From assembly GCA_900551745.1 (NCBI GenBank), contig URXA01000001.1, positions 62,001-126,000 on the forward strand: a stretch of DNA of 64,000 nucleotides, given 5' to 3'. Both the position numbers and the translations under genes were made by a program. The notes below the pieces were generated by a model. That model made no database searches, was not told the origin of the DNA, and was given only the letters and a program-made list of their open reading frames with translations. Every line of letters begins with the position of its first letter. The stretch's first letter is position 1. The DNA comes from an uncultured Phascolarctobacterium sp. GTDB lineage: Bacteria > Bacillota > Negativicutes > Acidaminococcales > Acidaminococcaceae. Shown here one piece after another: positions 14,546 through 23,055 of the stretch.

Positions 14546-15229
14546 ATGAGGACAAAAAGTAACTTGAGCGCAGTACTGATAGTTAGTACTATCATGGCAG
14601 GTACAGTATTATTGAACTGCAGCTTACCAGTATATGCACAAACTTTTGAAAATGATAAAACCACGGCTGCAGTACAGTTGCCGCCAGTAAATTCGGCATC
14701 TAAAGTAAAAACTTCAAGTATGACTGTAGATAAGGCTATTTACAGACTCAGTGATAAGTATGGATTTAGTGAAACAGAGCTGGCGGAATATGTGCAGACT
14801 GCCGCTGATTATAAGAAAATGAAGGAGCTTTGTTTGTATGCCAGATTGTCAAAAAGGCCGTTGGCGGAGGTTGTAAGCTTCAGTGAGGTTTATCCTAAGG
14901 GGCGTTTAAGGATGGTTTTGGGCCTTACACCTCAGAAACTGTTTGATAAAACTATTGAGCTGCGTGCCGACAGGCTTTGGGAGAAAATGCAGATCGAACG
15001 TAAGCTGACTGTTAAATATATGAAGCAGGGCTTTGCCGGGCATCATGTTATGATGGCGCATGAACTTGCTAAAAGATGCGGTAAAAGTATGGATGATATC
15101 ATAAGGATGAAAACTCCGAAAAATAAATGGAAGGATATCGGAGCGCAGCTTGGAATAAGTTCCTCGGAGATGCAGGAAATAAAAACAAACAGTAAAAAAG
15201 CTTTTGAAGGACCGTATTATCGCCTCTGA
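14546..15229 (+). CDS. Secreted protein of unknown function with internal repeat
   Basis: 227 residues; I do not recognise the family. A signal peptide (about 1-31) has basic residues, a hydrophobic stretch and a likely signal peptidase I site after VYA. A linker follows, then an all-helical region. Two stretches look like copies of one unit: residues about 93-132 (ELCLYARLSKRPLAEVV...LRMVLGLTPQKL) and about 171-212 (HELAKRCGKSMDDII...WKDIGAQLGISSSEM), each a helix, a four-residue 'K/RPLAEV or KSMDDI' turn and a 'LG(I/L)' helix. Rich in Lys/Arg. Monocistronic, with a terminator downstream. A periplasmic or exported location is inferred. Confidence 0.7.
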   Translation: MRTKSNLSAVLIVSTIMAGTVLLNCSLPVYAQTFENDKTTAAVQLPPVNSASKVKTSSMTVDKAIYRLSDKYGFSETELAEYVQTAADYKKMKELCLYARLSKRPLAEVVSFSEVYPKGRLRMVLGLTPQKLFDKTIELRADRLWEKMQIERKLTVKYMKQGFAGHHVMMAHELAKRCGKSMDDIIRMKTPKNKWKDIGAQLGISSSEMQEIKTNSKKAFEGPYYRL

Positions 15230-15277
15230 GCCGGATATTGCTGCAGCAGTAAAAATATTTATGTCTGATTGTTTGTG

Positions 15278-15308
15278 CAGGTATGCAGAAATGTATACCT
15301 GTTTTTAT
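15278..15308 (+). terminator. Terminator after the secreted repeat protein
   Basis: CAGGTAT / ATACCTG stem (15278-15284, 15295-15301) with a 10-base loop and a T-rich tail. Confidence 0.75.
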
Positions 15309-15343
15309 TTCATTGAAAATTTGGTGTGTGAAAGGAAAATATT

Positions 15344-15664
15344 ATGTTTAGTTCGATTATGATTTTTATTTTGGCAGGTCTGGCTGAGATCGGCGGCGGT
15401 TATCTTGTCTGGCAGTGGATTAAAGCTGGCGGCAGCCTTGCTTATGGAATCACAGGTTTCGTGCTGCTGAGCCTGTATGGCATTATCCCTACGCTGCAGG
15501 ATGCGAACTTTGGCCGCGTTTATGCTGCTTATGGTGGTATTTTTGTTGTGATGAGCGTTTTGTGGGGGTACGGTATAGATGGTGTTAAACCGGATATTTG
15601 GGATCTCAGCGGTGCGATGATCGTGCTGGGTGGTGTGGGTCTGATGATGTGGGCGCCGCGGTAG
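15344..15664 (+). CDS. YnfA-family (UPF0060) small membrane protein
   Basis: 106 residues with four predicted membrane helices. Family motifs: LAGLAEIGGGYLVWQWI (about 10-26), then LYGIIPTLQDANFGRVYAAYGG (about 45-66) and the C-terminal D(L)SGAMIVLGG. Distant relatives are small multidrug resistance (SMR) transporters, and a link to drug or cation export is only suggested for the family. AAGGA ribosome site. The nearest downstream gene is 150 bases away, so it is probably a single-gene unit. Confidence 0.92.
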   Translation: MFSSIMIFILAGLAEIGGGYLVWQWIKAGGSLAYGITGFVLLSLYGIIPTLQDANFGRVYAAYGGIFVVMSVLWGYGIDGVKPDIWDLSGAMIVLGGVGLMMWAPR

Positions 15665-15813
15665 TAAAAAAGGTTGGAGTACTATTTTCAGTGCTTTTAT
15701 TTAAGAAAATAATAATGTTTTGAGAGAAAAAGTGAAAAACAGTTGAGGAATTGATTAGTATATGCTATTTTAATATATAGTAAAATATATTATCCAAGAA
15801 AAGAGTGACGTTA

Positions 15814-17004
15814 ATGAAAAACATACTGGGAAGTTTGCCTGCCCGCCTTTTGCTGGGCGTTATAGCAGGTATTTTGGTAGGCTTATATGCCAATGAAGCT
15901 TTGATGCAGGTGATCTTGACTCTCAAAAATTTACTCGGTTCACTGATTATCTTCTGTGTACCGCTGATTATCATCGGGTTTATAGCTCCGTCTATCACAC
16001 GTTTGGGGCAGCACGCATCGACAATGCTGCGGGTTGCTATCACGTTGGCCTATGTTTCTTCCATCGGTGCGGCCTTTTTTGCAATGCTGTCGGGCTACGG
16101 CATTATTCCGCATTTGAATATCGTTTCTTCTGTAGACGGTTTGAAAGAGCTGCCCAAGCTGCTGTTTGATCTAAAGATCGACCCGATCATGAGCGTAATG
16201 AGCGCCTTGGTCTTTTCTGTTTTGATTGGTGTGGCAGCCGCCTGGACTAAGGCTGCTGTGATTACTAAATTTTTAGAAGAATTTCAGAAAATTGTTTTGG
16301 CTATCGTTACTAATATTGTTATTCCGCTGCTGCCGATTTTTATCGCCTGCACTTTTTGCGCGTTGTCGTACGAAGGGACGATTACCAAGCAGCTGCCTGT
16401 GTTCCTGATCGTAGTGCTGATAGTAATGGTGGGGCATTATATCTGGCTGGCTTTATTGTATGGCCTGGCAGGTATTTATGCCGGCGCTAACCCGATGGAA
16501 GTACTTAAGCATTACTGGCCGGCTTATATTACTGCTGTAGGTACAATGTCATCGGCTGCTACTTTAGCGGTGGCGCTGGAATGTGCCCGCAAATCTAAGG
16601 TGCTGCGTAAAGATCTGGTCAATTTTGGTATTCCTTTGTTTGCCAACATTCATTTATGCGGCAGTGTTCTGACAGAAGTCTTTTTTGTTATGACGGTTTC
16701 TCAGATTTTGTACGGTACCTTGCCGGAATTAGGTACGATGATTTTATTCTGTTTGCTGCTGGGTATTTTTGCTATTGGTGCCCCTGGTGTTCCCGGTGGT
16801 ACAGTTATGGCTTCTTTGGGTCTTATCATCAGTGTTCTGGGGTTTGATGCTACCGGTACAGCTCTGATGCTGACGATTTTTGCGCTGCAGGACAGCTTTG
16901 GCACTGCCTGCAATGTAACAGGTGACGGTGCTTTGACGCTGGCTCTTACAGGCTATGCTGAAAAAAATGATATTGAAGAAGTAAACGAAGCTTCTATTTT
17001 ATAA
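15814..17004 (+). CDS. Dicarboxylate/amino acid:cation symporter (DAACS, SLC1-like)
   Basis: Na+- or H+-coupled uptake of acidic amino acids or dicarboxylates. About 396 residues from the ATG at 15814; a GTG three codons earlier is the alternative, and neither has a strong ribosome site. Family elements: eight helices, a serine-rich re-entrant region GTMSSAATLAVALECARKSK (about 244-263), and the GAPGVPGGTVMASLG re-entrant loop (about 328-342) with the DxxxxxxNVTGD substrate helix near the end. The exact substrate cannot be read. Closed by a strong terminator. Confidence 0.9.
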   Translation: MKNILGSLPARLLLGVIAGILVGLYANEALMQVILTLKNLLGSLIIFCVPLIIIGFIAPSITRLGQHASTMLRVAITLAYVSSIGAAFFAMLSGYGIIPHLNIVSSVDGLKELPKLLFDLKIDPIMSVMSALVFSVLIGVAAAWTKAAVITKFLEEFQKIVLAIVTNIVIPLLPIFIACTFCALSYEGTITKQLPVFLIVVLIVMVGHYIWLALLYGLAGIYAGANPMEVLKHYWPAYITAVGTMSSAATLAVALECARKSKVLRKDLVNFGIPLFANIHLCGSVLTEVFFVMTVSQILYGTLPELGTMILFCLLLGIFAIGAPGVPGGTVMASLGLIISVLGFDATGTALMLTIFALQDSFGTACNVTGDGALTLALTGYAEKNDIEEVNEASIL

Positions 17005-17020
17005 ATCAATTTGTTTTTAA

Positions 17021-17060
17021 AATAATCCCGTTCCCTTTTAGGGAACGGGATTATTTTTTT
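17021..17060 (+). terminator. Strong terminator after the DAACS gene
   Basis: Perfect 15-bp stem AATAATCCCGTTCCC / GGGAACGGGATTATT with a TTTTA loop and T run. The following 17063-17252 is very AT-rich and shows no further gene or clear signal. Confidence 0.92.
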
Positions 17061-17252
17061 AAGTTGATAAAAAACAAACAAAGTGATAAAATATTTAAAA
17101 TAAAACTTAAATATATATTTATAAAAATTATATTTAAAAACTAAAGAAAAAGTTTTAAAGATATTAAAATTTATTTGGCGAATAAGCTGCTTGCAGCAAT
17201 GTCATAATAAAAAAGCGGCGTACAAATATATTTATATTTCTGACGAAGATGG

Positions 17253-19493
17253 ATGGGCGCAGTCATGAATTTTGAGAAAATTTTACAAAAACCTTTTTTG
17301 ATATCTGTTTTTGTTTTTAATATCATTTTATTTGGCGTTATCGTCTTTTTATTGGGTTATGTGCAAAATTTACTTGATAACGATTCCAGGAACAATCTGG
17401 AAGAGATAGTTTCACAAAACAAGAATGTCATTACCAGTAAACTGCTTTTAGACCTCAACCGTCTGGATATTATCAGCAGTAAGATTTCGGATGGACTGAA
17501 GAATAAAAATATTACTCAGGAAGCAGAACTCAATAAATTTTTAGAAGATTATTCTAAAAACAGTATCGACGACAGTTTGTTTCTGGCCAATAAAGATGGG
17601 ATAGCCTATGTGGAAAAGCGGATACCTATCGATATTTCCGGGCGTCGTTATTTTAAACTGGCTATTGATGGGATTTCCAATATTTCGGAACGTACTATTT
17701 CAAGGATCAACGGCGAATACATTTTTGTTGGCAGCGTGCCATTGTATTATGATAATAAAATCATCGGTACGATACAGAAAATCTATACAGAAAAACAGAT
17801 GAATGAGCTGTTCGCGGCTTCGTTGTTTTCATCTAAAGGTTATATGTATGTTATCAACAGTGAAGGTTATATTATTCTGCATACCAAGCATATCAACTGT
17901 GCTTTAAAATCTGATAATTATTTTCGTGACGTTTACGAATATGGAAATGCTGAAGCTGTTCGTAAAATGAAAGAAGATATCAAAGCCAATAAAAGCGGTT
18001 TTATGGAAAACGTGGTCAATGGTGAAAAAACTTTCTCGGCTTATACTCCTATTGAACAGGTGCATGACTGGTATCTTGTAACAAGCGTGCCTACTGATGT
18101 CATTGCTGAAAATGGCAATGTGGTTATGAAGATTTTTTATATGGTTATGGTTGCTCTGGTACTTATCTTTTTGGTAAGCATCTGTTATTTTGCCTGGAAT
18201 AAGCGGCGGCAGAAACGGACTTTGGAAAAAATCGCTTTTGTGGATAATGTCACAGGCGGTAATACCTATAATAAATTTCTGGTTGATGTGCAGGAGCTGT
18301 TGAATAAGGGCACGGATAAACAATTTTATGTTCTTAATTTTGACGTAGACAATTTTAAGTATATCAATAATTTTTACGGATTTGCCTGCGGTGATAAGAT
18401 TTTGCGGCAGATTTACAATTCAGTCAATTCCTGGATGCAGCACGGTGAAACAGCGGCTCGTATTTCCGGAGACCAGTTTGTCTGTCTGTTGCTGGATGCC
18501 GATGAAAAGCGTATCGAAAGTTTGTTTTCTTCGATCAGAGGTATCACGGAAGAAAACCTGATGCTGCATTTTTCGGCTGGTGTGTATATTATTAACGATC
18601 ACAGCGAAAACCTTAATCTGATGGTCGATAAAGCCAGCGTAGCGGCACAGACGATCAAAGGCGTGCTGAATCAGCATGTAGTTTATTATTCAAAACAGTT
18701 TGATGACCAGACGGCCCGCAATGAAGAGCTGAAACGGGATCTGAAGCTGGCGATCAAAAATGATGAGTTTGTAGCTTTCTATCAGCCGAAGGTTGATATC
18801 AACAGCGGCAAGCTGGTAGGTGCGGAAGCTTTGATCCGCTGGCAGACAAAAGACAACAGACTTATTCCACCTGGTGATTTTATACCCTTAAGCGAAAAAA
18901 CGGGCCTGGTTACGGATCTTGATATGATTGTTTTTGAAAAAGTATTAGCTTTTTTGAGAAGATCATTGGATGAAGGGATAGAATGTGTGCCGATTTCTGT
19001 AAACTTCTCACGTTTACATTTTGCTAATGAAAGTTTTCTGCCGACACTTTTACAGACAATGGAAAGATATCAGGTGCCGGCACATTTGATTGAGTTAGAG
19101 CTGACCGAAAGCGCAATTTTCGATAATTTCAGCATTATTTATGATTTTACGGAGAAGGTGCGTGAATATGGAGTTGCTGTAGCGATGGATGATTTTGGTT
19201 CAGGATATTCTTCTTTAAATATGTTGAAGGATCTGGCTATCGATACTTTAAAAATAGACAGAGCATTTTTAGAAGAAGCTGCAGATAATGAAAAACGTAA
19301 CATCATTTTCGTTTCAGTCGTAGAAATGGCACGTAAGCTGAATATCAGTCTGGTAGTAGAAGGCGTGGAAACGGGAGAGAATGTTAGCCTGATGCGCGAA
19401 TGCGGCTGTAATATAGCACAGGGATACTATTTTGCCAGACCGATGGAAGAAAGTAAATTTGCCGAACTTTTCAGGGAGGGAAAGTTATGCTGA
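17253..19493 (+). CDS. Cache-GGDEF-EAL membrane protein, probable c-di-GMP phosphodiesterase
   Basis: 746 residues (742 from a second ATG at 17265; both have weak ribosome sites). Two membrane helices (about 15-37 and 288-312) bracket an extracytoplasmic Cache-type sensor. The GGDEF-like domain (about 325-480) has SGDQF in place of GGDEF, so cyclase activity is doubtful. The EAL domain (about 500-740) is intact: GAEALIRW, NFSRLHF, ELTESAIFD, DDFGSGYSSL, KIDRAFL, VEGVET and QGYYFARPM. Most likely it degrades c-di-GMP in response to an external ligand. It overlaps the following binding-protein gene by 7 bases, so the two are made together. Confidence 0.93.
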   Translation: MGAVMNFEKILQKPFLISVFVFNIILFGVIVFLLGYVQNLLDNDSRNNLEEIVSQNKNVITSKLLLDLNRLDIISSKISDGLKNKNITQEAELNKFLEDYSKNSIDDSLFLANKDGIAYVEKRIPIDISGRRYFKLAIDGISNISERTISRINGEYIFVGSVPLYYDNKIIGTIQKIYTEKQMNELFAASLFSSKGYMYVINSEGYIILHTKHINCALKSDNYFRDVYEYGNAEAVRKMKEDIKANKSGFMENVVNGEKTFSAYTPIEQVHDWYLVTSVPTDVIAENGNVVMKIFYMVMVALVLIFLVSICYFAWNKRRQKRTLEKIAFVDNVTGGNTYNKFLVDVQELLNKGTDKQFYVLNFDVDNFKYINNFYGFACGDKILRQIYNSVNSWMQHGETAARISGDQFVCLLLDADEKRIESLFSSIRGITEENLMLHFSAGVYIINDHSENLNLMVDKASVAAQTIKGVLNQHVVYYSKQFDDQTARNEELKRDLKLAIKNDEFVAFYQPKVDINSGKLVGAEALIRWQTKDNRLIPPGDFIPLSEKTGLVTDLDMIVFEKVLAFLRRSLDEGIECVPISVNFSRLHFANESFLPTLLQTMERYQVPAHLIELELTESAIFDNFSIIYDFTEKVREYGVAVAMDDFGSGYSSLNMLKDLAIDTLKIDRAFLEEAADNEKRNIIFVSVVEMARKLNISLVVEGVETGENVSLMRECGCNIAQGYYFARPMEESKFAELFREGKLC

Positions 19494-20500
19494 GAAAAAT
19501 CGTATGCCTTATAAGTGCTGTGATAATCCTGATACTCGCTGTGGGATGTGGCAGTGAGCCGCATAAACCGAAGCTGGGTGTCTCTTTTGGAGTTGGCGGC
19601 GCTACCAGATGGGTGAAAGAAAAACAGTTTATGGAAGAACGGGCTAAGGAGCTTGGTGCAGATTTCATGATTCGTTTTAACACTAACGATACACCGAAGA
19701 GCTGGCGGGAAGATTGTTTTGAGCTGATTGACAGCGGTATTGACGTCCTGATTATGATCCCCCGAGATTTACGTCAGGTTGATGATATCGTAGATTATGC
19801 TAAAAAGAAAAATGTTAAGGTTATTTCTTACGGTCGGGCTATTTTAAATCCCAAGACGGAATTGTTTATTGGTTATGACACCTATAAAATAGGGCAGAAT
19901 CTGGGTAAGCATTTATCGGAGCGCGTTTATAAGGGGAACTTTATTGTTTTAAAGGGTGATAAAGGCGATTTTAATACTCACTTTTTATATGATGGTGCTA
20001 ATAAATACATTGAGCCAATGCTTGGCGCCGGGGTCAATGTTATCTTAAATGATTATGTTCCCGGCTGGTCTGCTGAGACGGCTAAGGAAATGGTAAAAAA
20101 GGCTGTTATCGCTAATGATATGAAATTAGACGCTGTTTTATGCCCTAACGATGGTTTGGCCGGCGGTGCAGCAGCTGCTGTGCAGGAGCTGGGATTGAAA
20201 AATCACGTGATCATCGTCGGTATGGATGCTGAACTGGCAGCGGTCAAAAGACTTGTTGCAGGAACGCAGGATGCAACAGTGTATATGGACTTAAAAAATA
20301 TGGCTTCAGCTGCAGTTGATCAGGCTTATGCCCTGGCGAAAGGTGAAAAAGTAACTGCTAATTCAGAAATAACTAATGATAAAGGCGAGAAAATTCAGGC
20401 TTATTTGATTACAGGTGAAATGGTAACAAAAGAAAATATCGATAAAGTTTTAATCGAAAGCGGTTACTATACGAAAGAGCAAATTTACGGTACTAATTAA
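19487..20500 (+). CDS. XylF-like sugar-binding lipoprotein without transporter partners
   Basis: 337 residues. Lipoprotein signal with lipobox LAVGC (Cys about 21), then a periplasmic-binding-protein type 1 fold: KLGVSFGVGGATRWVKEKQFMEE at the start, SGIDVLIMIPRDL, KVISYGRAI, LKGDKGDFNTHF, DAVLCPNDGLAGGA and VGMDAELAAVKRL, as in xylose/ribose-binding proteins. No ABC ATPase or permease is adjacent. Translation is coupled to the Cache-GGDEF-EAL gene, which suggests a sensor accessory role comparable to binding proteins that feed two-component sensors. Ligand unknown. Confidence 0.9.
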   Translation: MLRKIVCLISAVIILILAVGCGSEPHKPKLGVSFGVGGATRWVKEKQFMEERAKELGADFMIRFNTNDTPKSWREDCFELIDSGIDVLIMIPRDLRQVDDIVDYAKKKNVKVISYGRAILNPKTELFIGYDTYKIGQNLGKHLSERVYKGNFIVLKGDKGDFNTHFLYDGANKYIEPMLGAGVNVILNDYVPGWSAETAKEMVKKAVIANDMKLDAVLCPNDGLAGGAAAAVQELGLKNHVIIVGMDAELAAVKRLVAGTQDATVYMDLKNMASAAVDQAYALAKGEKVTANSEITNDKGEKIQAYLITGEMVTKENIDKVLIESGYYTKEQIYGTN

Positions 20501-20519
20501 ATAATAGTGTACTATTGTT

Positions 20520-20550
20520 GAACACATTCCTGAATTCAAGGAATGTGTTC
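20520..20550 (+). terminator. Hairpin after the binding-protein gene
   Basis: Perfect 11-bp stem GAACACATTCC / GGAATGTGTTC with a 9-base loop, followed by ATTTTATG, a weak T tail. It probably ends the EAL/lipoprotein transcript. Confidence 0.65.
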
Positions 20551-20551
20551 A

Positions 20552-20674
20552 TTTTATGTATTCAGCGATGATGTGCATAAATCTTTTGCCGCAGGTATAA
20601 ATGAGCATTTGGCAAAGCCTATAGATATCGAAAATCTTTATATATTTTTGCATCAGGTATGTTTTAAAAAATAA
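20552..20674 (+). pseudogene. Remnant of a response-regulator receiver domain
   Basis: An open stretch with no start codon encodes FSDDVHKSFAAGINEHLAKP followed by IDIENLY...LHQV and a stop at 20672. This is the end of a CheY-like receiver domain: the '(A)F.DDV..S.AAG(M/I)N.HLAKPIDIE.LY..L' pattern includes the conserved Lys-Pro. The phospho-acceptor part is missing. It is probably the 3' scar of a hybrid histidine kinase that once sat between the lipoprotein and the diguanylate cyclase, fitting a lost sugar-sensing signalling unit. Confidence 0.75.
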
Positions 20675-20743
20675 TAAGTAATATTTTATTTGTATGATAT
20701 AATAAATATTAGTTAATATAGCTGAATGCGGGAGATGTTCCCG

Positions 20744-22087
20744 ATGGATTATAAAGAACTTTGTTGCAAAATCATTGATAGTCATGACGGCCTGTTTTAT
20801 GTGACTGATATGGAGACTAATGAGGTGATTTTTGCGAATAAAAAGCTTTTGCAGGTCATTGGTAAAAATAAGGCTGAAGTATTTGGGAAACCGTGTTATC
20901 AAGCTTTGCAGAATAAGGAATGTCCCTGCGAATTTTGCACTAACAGCATACTTTCAGAAAATAAATATTATGACTGGGAGATTTTTCGTGAGGATATGCA
21001 GCGGTATTTTGTTTTGCACGATAAGCTGCTGATACTGGGCGACAGAAAATTCCGTGTAGAAGTTGGCACTGATATTACAGATCAGGTTTTAGAAAAACGT
21101 GAAATTAAAAATAAATTGAATATGGAAAAAACGCTGATCAAATGTATCGATACTTTAAATCATGAAAACGATGTCAATAAAGCTATCAATGAATTGCTTA
21201 AAATAGTCGGCGAAACATATGACGGCGACAGGGCGTATATTTTTGAAAGATGCGAATCTGATAATACGGTTTCTAATACTTATGAATGGTGTAAAAAGGA
21301 AATTGTGCAGCAGCTGGATTCATTACAGAAGGTGCCTTTCAGTTATTTTGATATGTGGATTGAAAGGTTCAGCAATCATAAATCCCGTATTATTTATTCT
21401 TTAAAAAAAGAATTGGACCACGATTCTGAAGAATATAAAATTTTAGGGCCGCAGAATATTGATTCGCTGGTAGCAGCACCATTGTTCAATAACGGCTCGC
21501 TTATTGGTTTTATAGGTGTGGATAATCCTTCGGTAGAATATTTGCACTATGGTTTACTGGAGCAGATAACTTCTTTTATCGTCAATGATTTGCAGAAAAG
21601 ACTGCTGATTGAAAAGCTGCAGGTACTTAGTTATAGGGATTCATTGACCGGTGTTTGCAACAGGACCAGTTATATTAAATATTTAGATGAGCTGAAAGAT
21701 AACAGTTACAGTACTCTCGGGGTTATTTTTATTGATATAAATGGATTGAAGAAAGCCAATGACAGTAAAGGTCATGCTTATGGTGATCAAATGATTGTTA
21801 GGATCAGCGGTTTACTGAAAAAAACTTTTGCGGAGAAGGTGTTTCGCATCGGCGGCGATGAATTTGTTGTAATCTGTACTGGAATGATGCGTGAAGAATT
21901 TATGTGCAGAGAACAAACTTTACGTGCTTTTGCGGAGCAGAATGCAGAAATAAACTTCTCTCTTGGAGCAGTCTGGACAGACGAGGAGATTTCTGTGGAA
22001 AAGCTTATTGCTGTTGCCGATAAGGCGATGTATGACGCTAAACGTGATTATTATCAAAAATATTTGCATTGTGATGAATCGTTGTAA
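20744..22087 (+). CDS. PAS-GAF-GGDEF diguanylate cyclase
   Basis: 447 residues from the ATG at 20744, which has CGGGAG 9 bases upstream; in-frame ATGs at 20726 and 20735 come before or too close to that site. PAS domain (about 5-115) with a Cys cluster NKECPCEFC, as in PAS domains of many anaerobes. GAF-like domain (about 130-280), then GGDEF (about 290-440) with SLTGVCNRTSY, DINGLKKANDSKGHAYGD and an intact GGDEF in RIGGDEFVVI. Soluble, no membrane helix. It makes c-di-GMP, opposing the EAL protein upstream. Confidence 0.93.
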   Translation: MDYKELCCKIIDSHDGLFYVTDMETNEVIFANKKLLQVIGKNKAEVFGKPCYQALQNKECPCEFCTNSILSENKYYDWEIFREDMQRYFVLHDKLLILGDRKFRVEVGTDITDQVLEKREIKNKLNMEKTLIKCIDTLNHENDVNKAINELLKIVGETYDGDRAYIFERCESDNTVSNTYEWCKKEIVQQLDSLQKVPFSYFDMWIERFSNHKSRIIYSLKKELDHDSEEYKILGPQNIDSLVAAPLFNNGSLIGFIGVDNPSVEYLHYGLLEQITSFIVNDLQKRLLIEKLQVLSYRDSLTGVCNRTSYIKYLDELKDNSYSTLGVIFIDINGLKKANDSKGHAYGDQMIVRISGLLKKTFAEKVFRIGGDEFVVICTGMMREEFMCREQTLRAFAEQNAEINFSLGAVWTDEEISVEKLIAVADKAMYDAKRDYYQKYLHCDESL

Positions 22088-22225
22088 TTTATAGATGTAG
22101 AAGCATAAACTTGCAGTAGTGCCTGGTTTTGTCTTTTATGTAATATGTTTTGACAGTTCTTTTTGTGCTGTATTTGACTGAAAGTAATATAATTTACAGT
22201 ATATTTTATGTTGGAGCGTGGTTTT

Positions 22226-22975
22226 GTGTATTTATTATTTGGTTTATATTTTCTTATCGGCATAGTTATCGGCAGTTTTTTGAATGTCTGTATTTACAGG
22301 CTGCCGCTGGATAAATCTGTTATCAGTCCTCCGTCTGCCTGCGGCAGCTGCGGACACAGGTTAGGGGCTCTGGATATGATACCTGTTCTAAGTTATTTTT
22401 TACTGCGCGGCAGGTGCCGCTATTGTAATGCTGCGTATAGCGCCCGTTATATGCTGGTAGAACTTTTGACAGGTATTTTATTTGCTTTGTGCGGCTTGTA
22501 TTATTTGCCTGGCTTAAAAATAATGCTTGTTTTCTTTTTTGTAGCTTGTCTGATCGTACAGGCTTTTATTGATCTTGATCATCAGATACTGCTGGATGAA
22601 ATTTTGATGCTGATGCTGCCGACAGGTATCATTTATGCCTATTATGCTTTACCGGATATGTGGGATTCTTTATATGGGGCTTTATTTGCCGGTGGGCTGA
22701 TGCTGCTGATATTTTTGCTGAGCCGTGGTGGCATGGGGGCTGGCGATGTTAAGCTCAGTTTTGTTTTAGGCGTTTGGCTGGGTCTTAAGGCGAGTGTAGT
22801 TTGTCTGATGCTGGCTTTTGTTTTTGGGGGGATAATCGGGGTGCTGCTGCTGGCATCCGGAATCAAGCAGCGTAAAGATCCAATTCCGTTTGGACCGTTT
22901 TTATGTATCGGAGCTTATATTGCACTTTTGTTTTCACCATATTTAATTTATTTTTACTGGAATTTGTTTGTATGA
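22226..22975 (+). CDS. pilD: Type IV prepilin peptidase PilD
   Basis: Cleaves the leader of prepilins and N-methylates the new end. GTG at 22226 chosen because GGAG lies 9 bases before it; the ATG at 22208 has no ribosome site. 249 residues, about 8 helices. IGSFLNVCIYRLP near the start, a zinc module of two Cys pairs (CGSCGH...CRYC, about 40-70), and the two catalytic aspartates in DLDHQ and GAGDVKLSF, which define the A24 peptidase family. It should process P1-P4; the gene at 11617 lacks its cleavage site. Separated from the pilBTC and prepilin part by inserted genes. Confidence 0.95.
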   Translation: MYLLFGLYFLIGIVIGSFLNVCIYRLPLDKSVISPPSACGSCGHRLGALDMIPVLSYFLLRGRCRYCNAAYSARYMLVELLTGILFALCGLYYLPGLKIMLVFFFVACLIVQAFIDLDHQILLDEILMLMLPTGIIYAYYALPDMWDSLYGALFAGGLMLLIFLLSRGGMGAGDVKLSFVLGVWLGLKASVVCLMLAFVFGGIIGVLLLASGIKQRKDPIPFGPFLCIGAYIALLFSPYLIYFYWNLFV

Positions 22976-22997
22976 GTTTATGAATTTATGATATAAT
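22968..22997 (+). promoter_or_regulatory. Probable promoter of pilM-pilN-pilO
   Basis: TTGTAT at 22968-22973, 18-base spacer, TATAAT at 22992-22997, overlapping the pilD stop and about 60 bases before the pilM GTG. Confidence 0.55.
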
Positions 22998-23055
22998 TTA
23001 TAAAATATAGTATTGAAACTGATTTTATTTATACAAATCAAGGAGGTCTGCGCAA

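Noticed and set aside
20549..20902. Minus-strand open frame of about 117 codons
   Set aside because: It overlaps the start of the diguanylate cyclase and the receiver remnant, has no ribosome site and an unlikely composition.
22826..22831. G6 run in pilD as a phase-variation tract
   Set aside because: Only six G in a less AT-rich gene; it encodes conserved Gly-Gly in a membrane helix, so ordinary codon use explains it.
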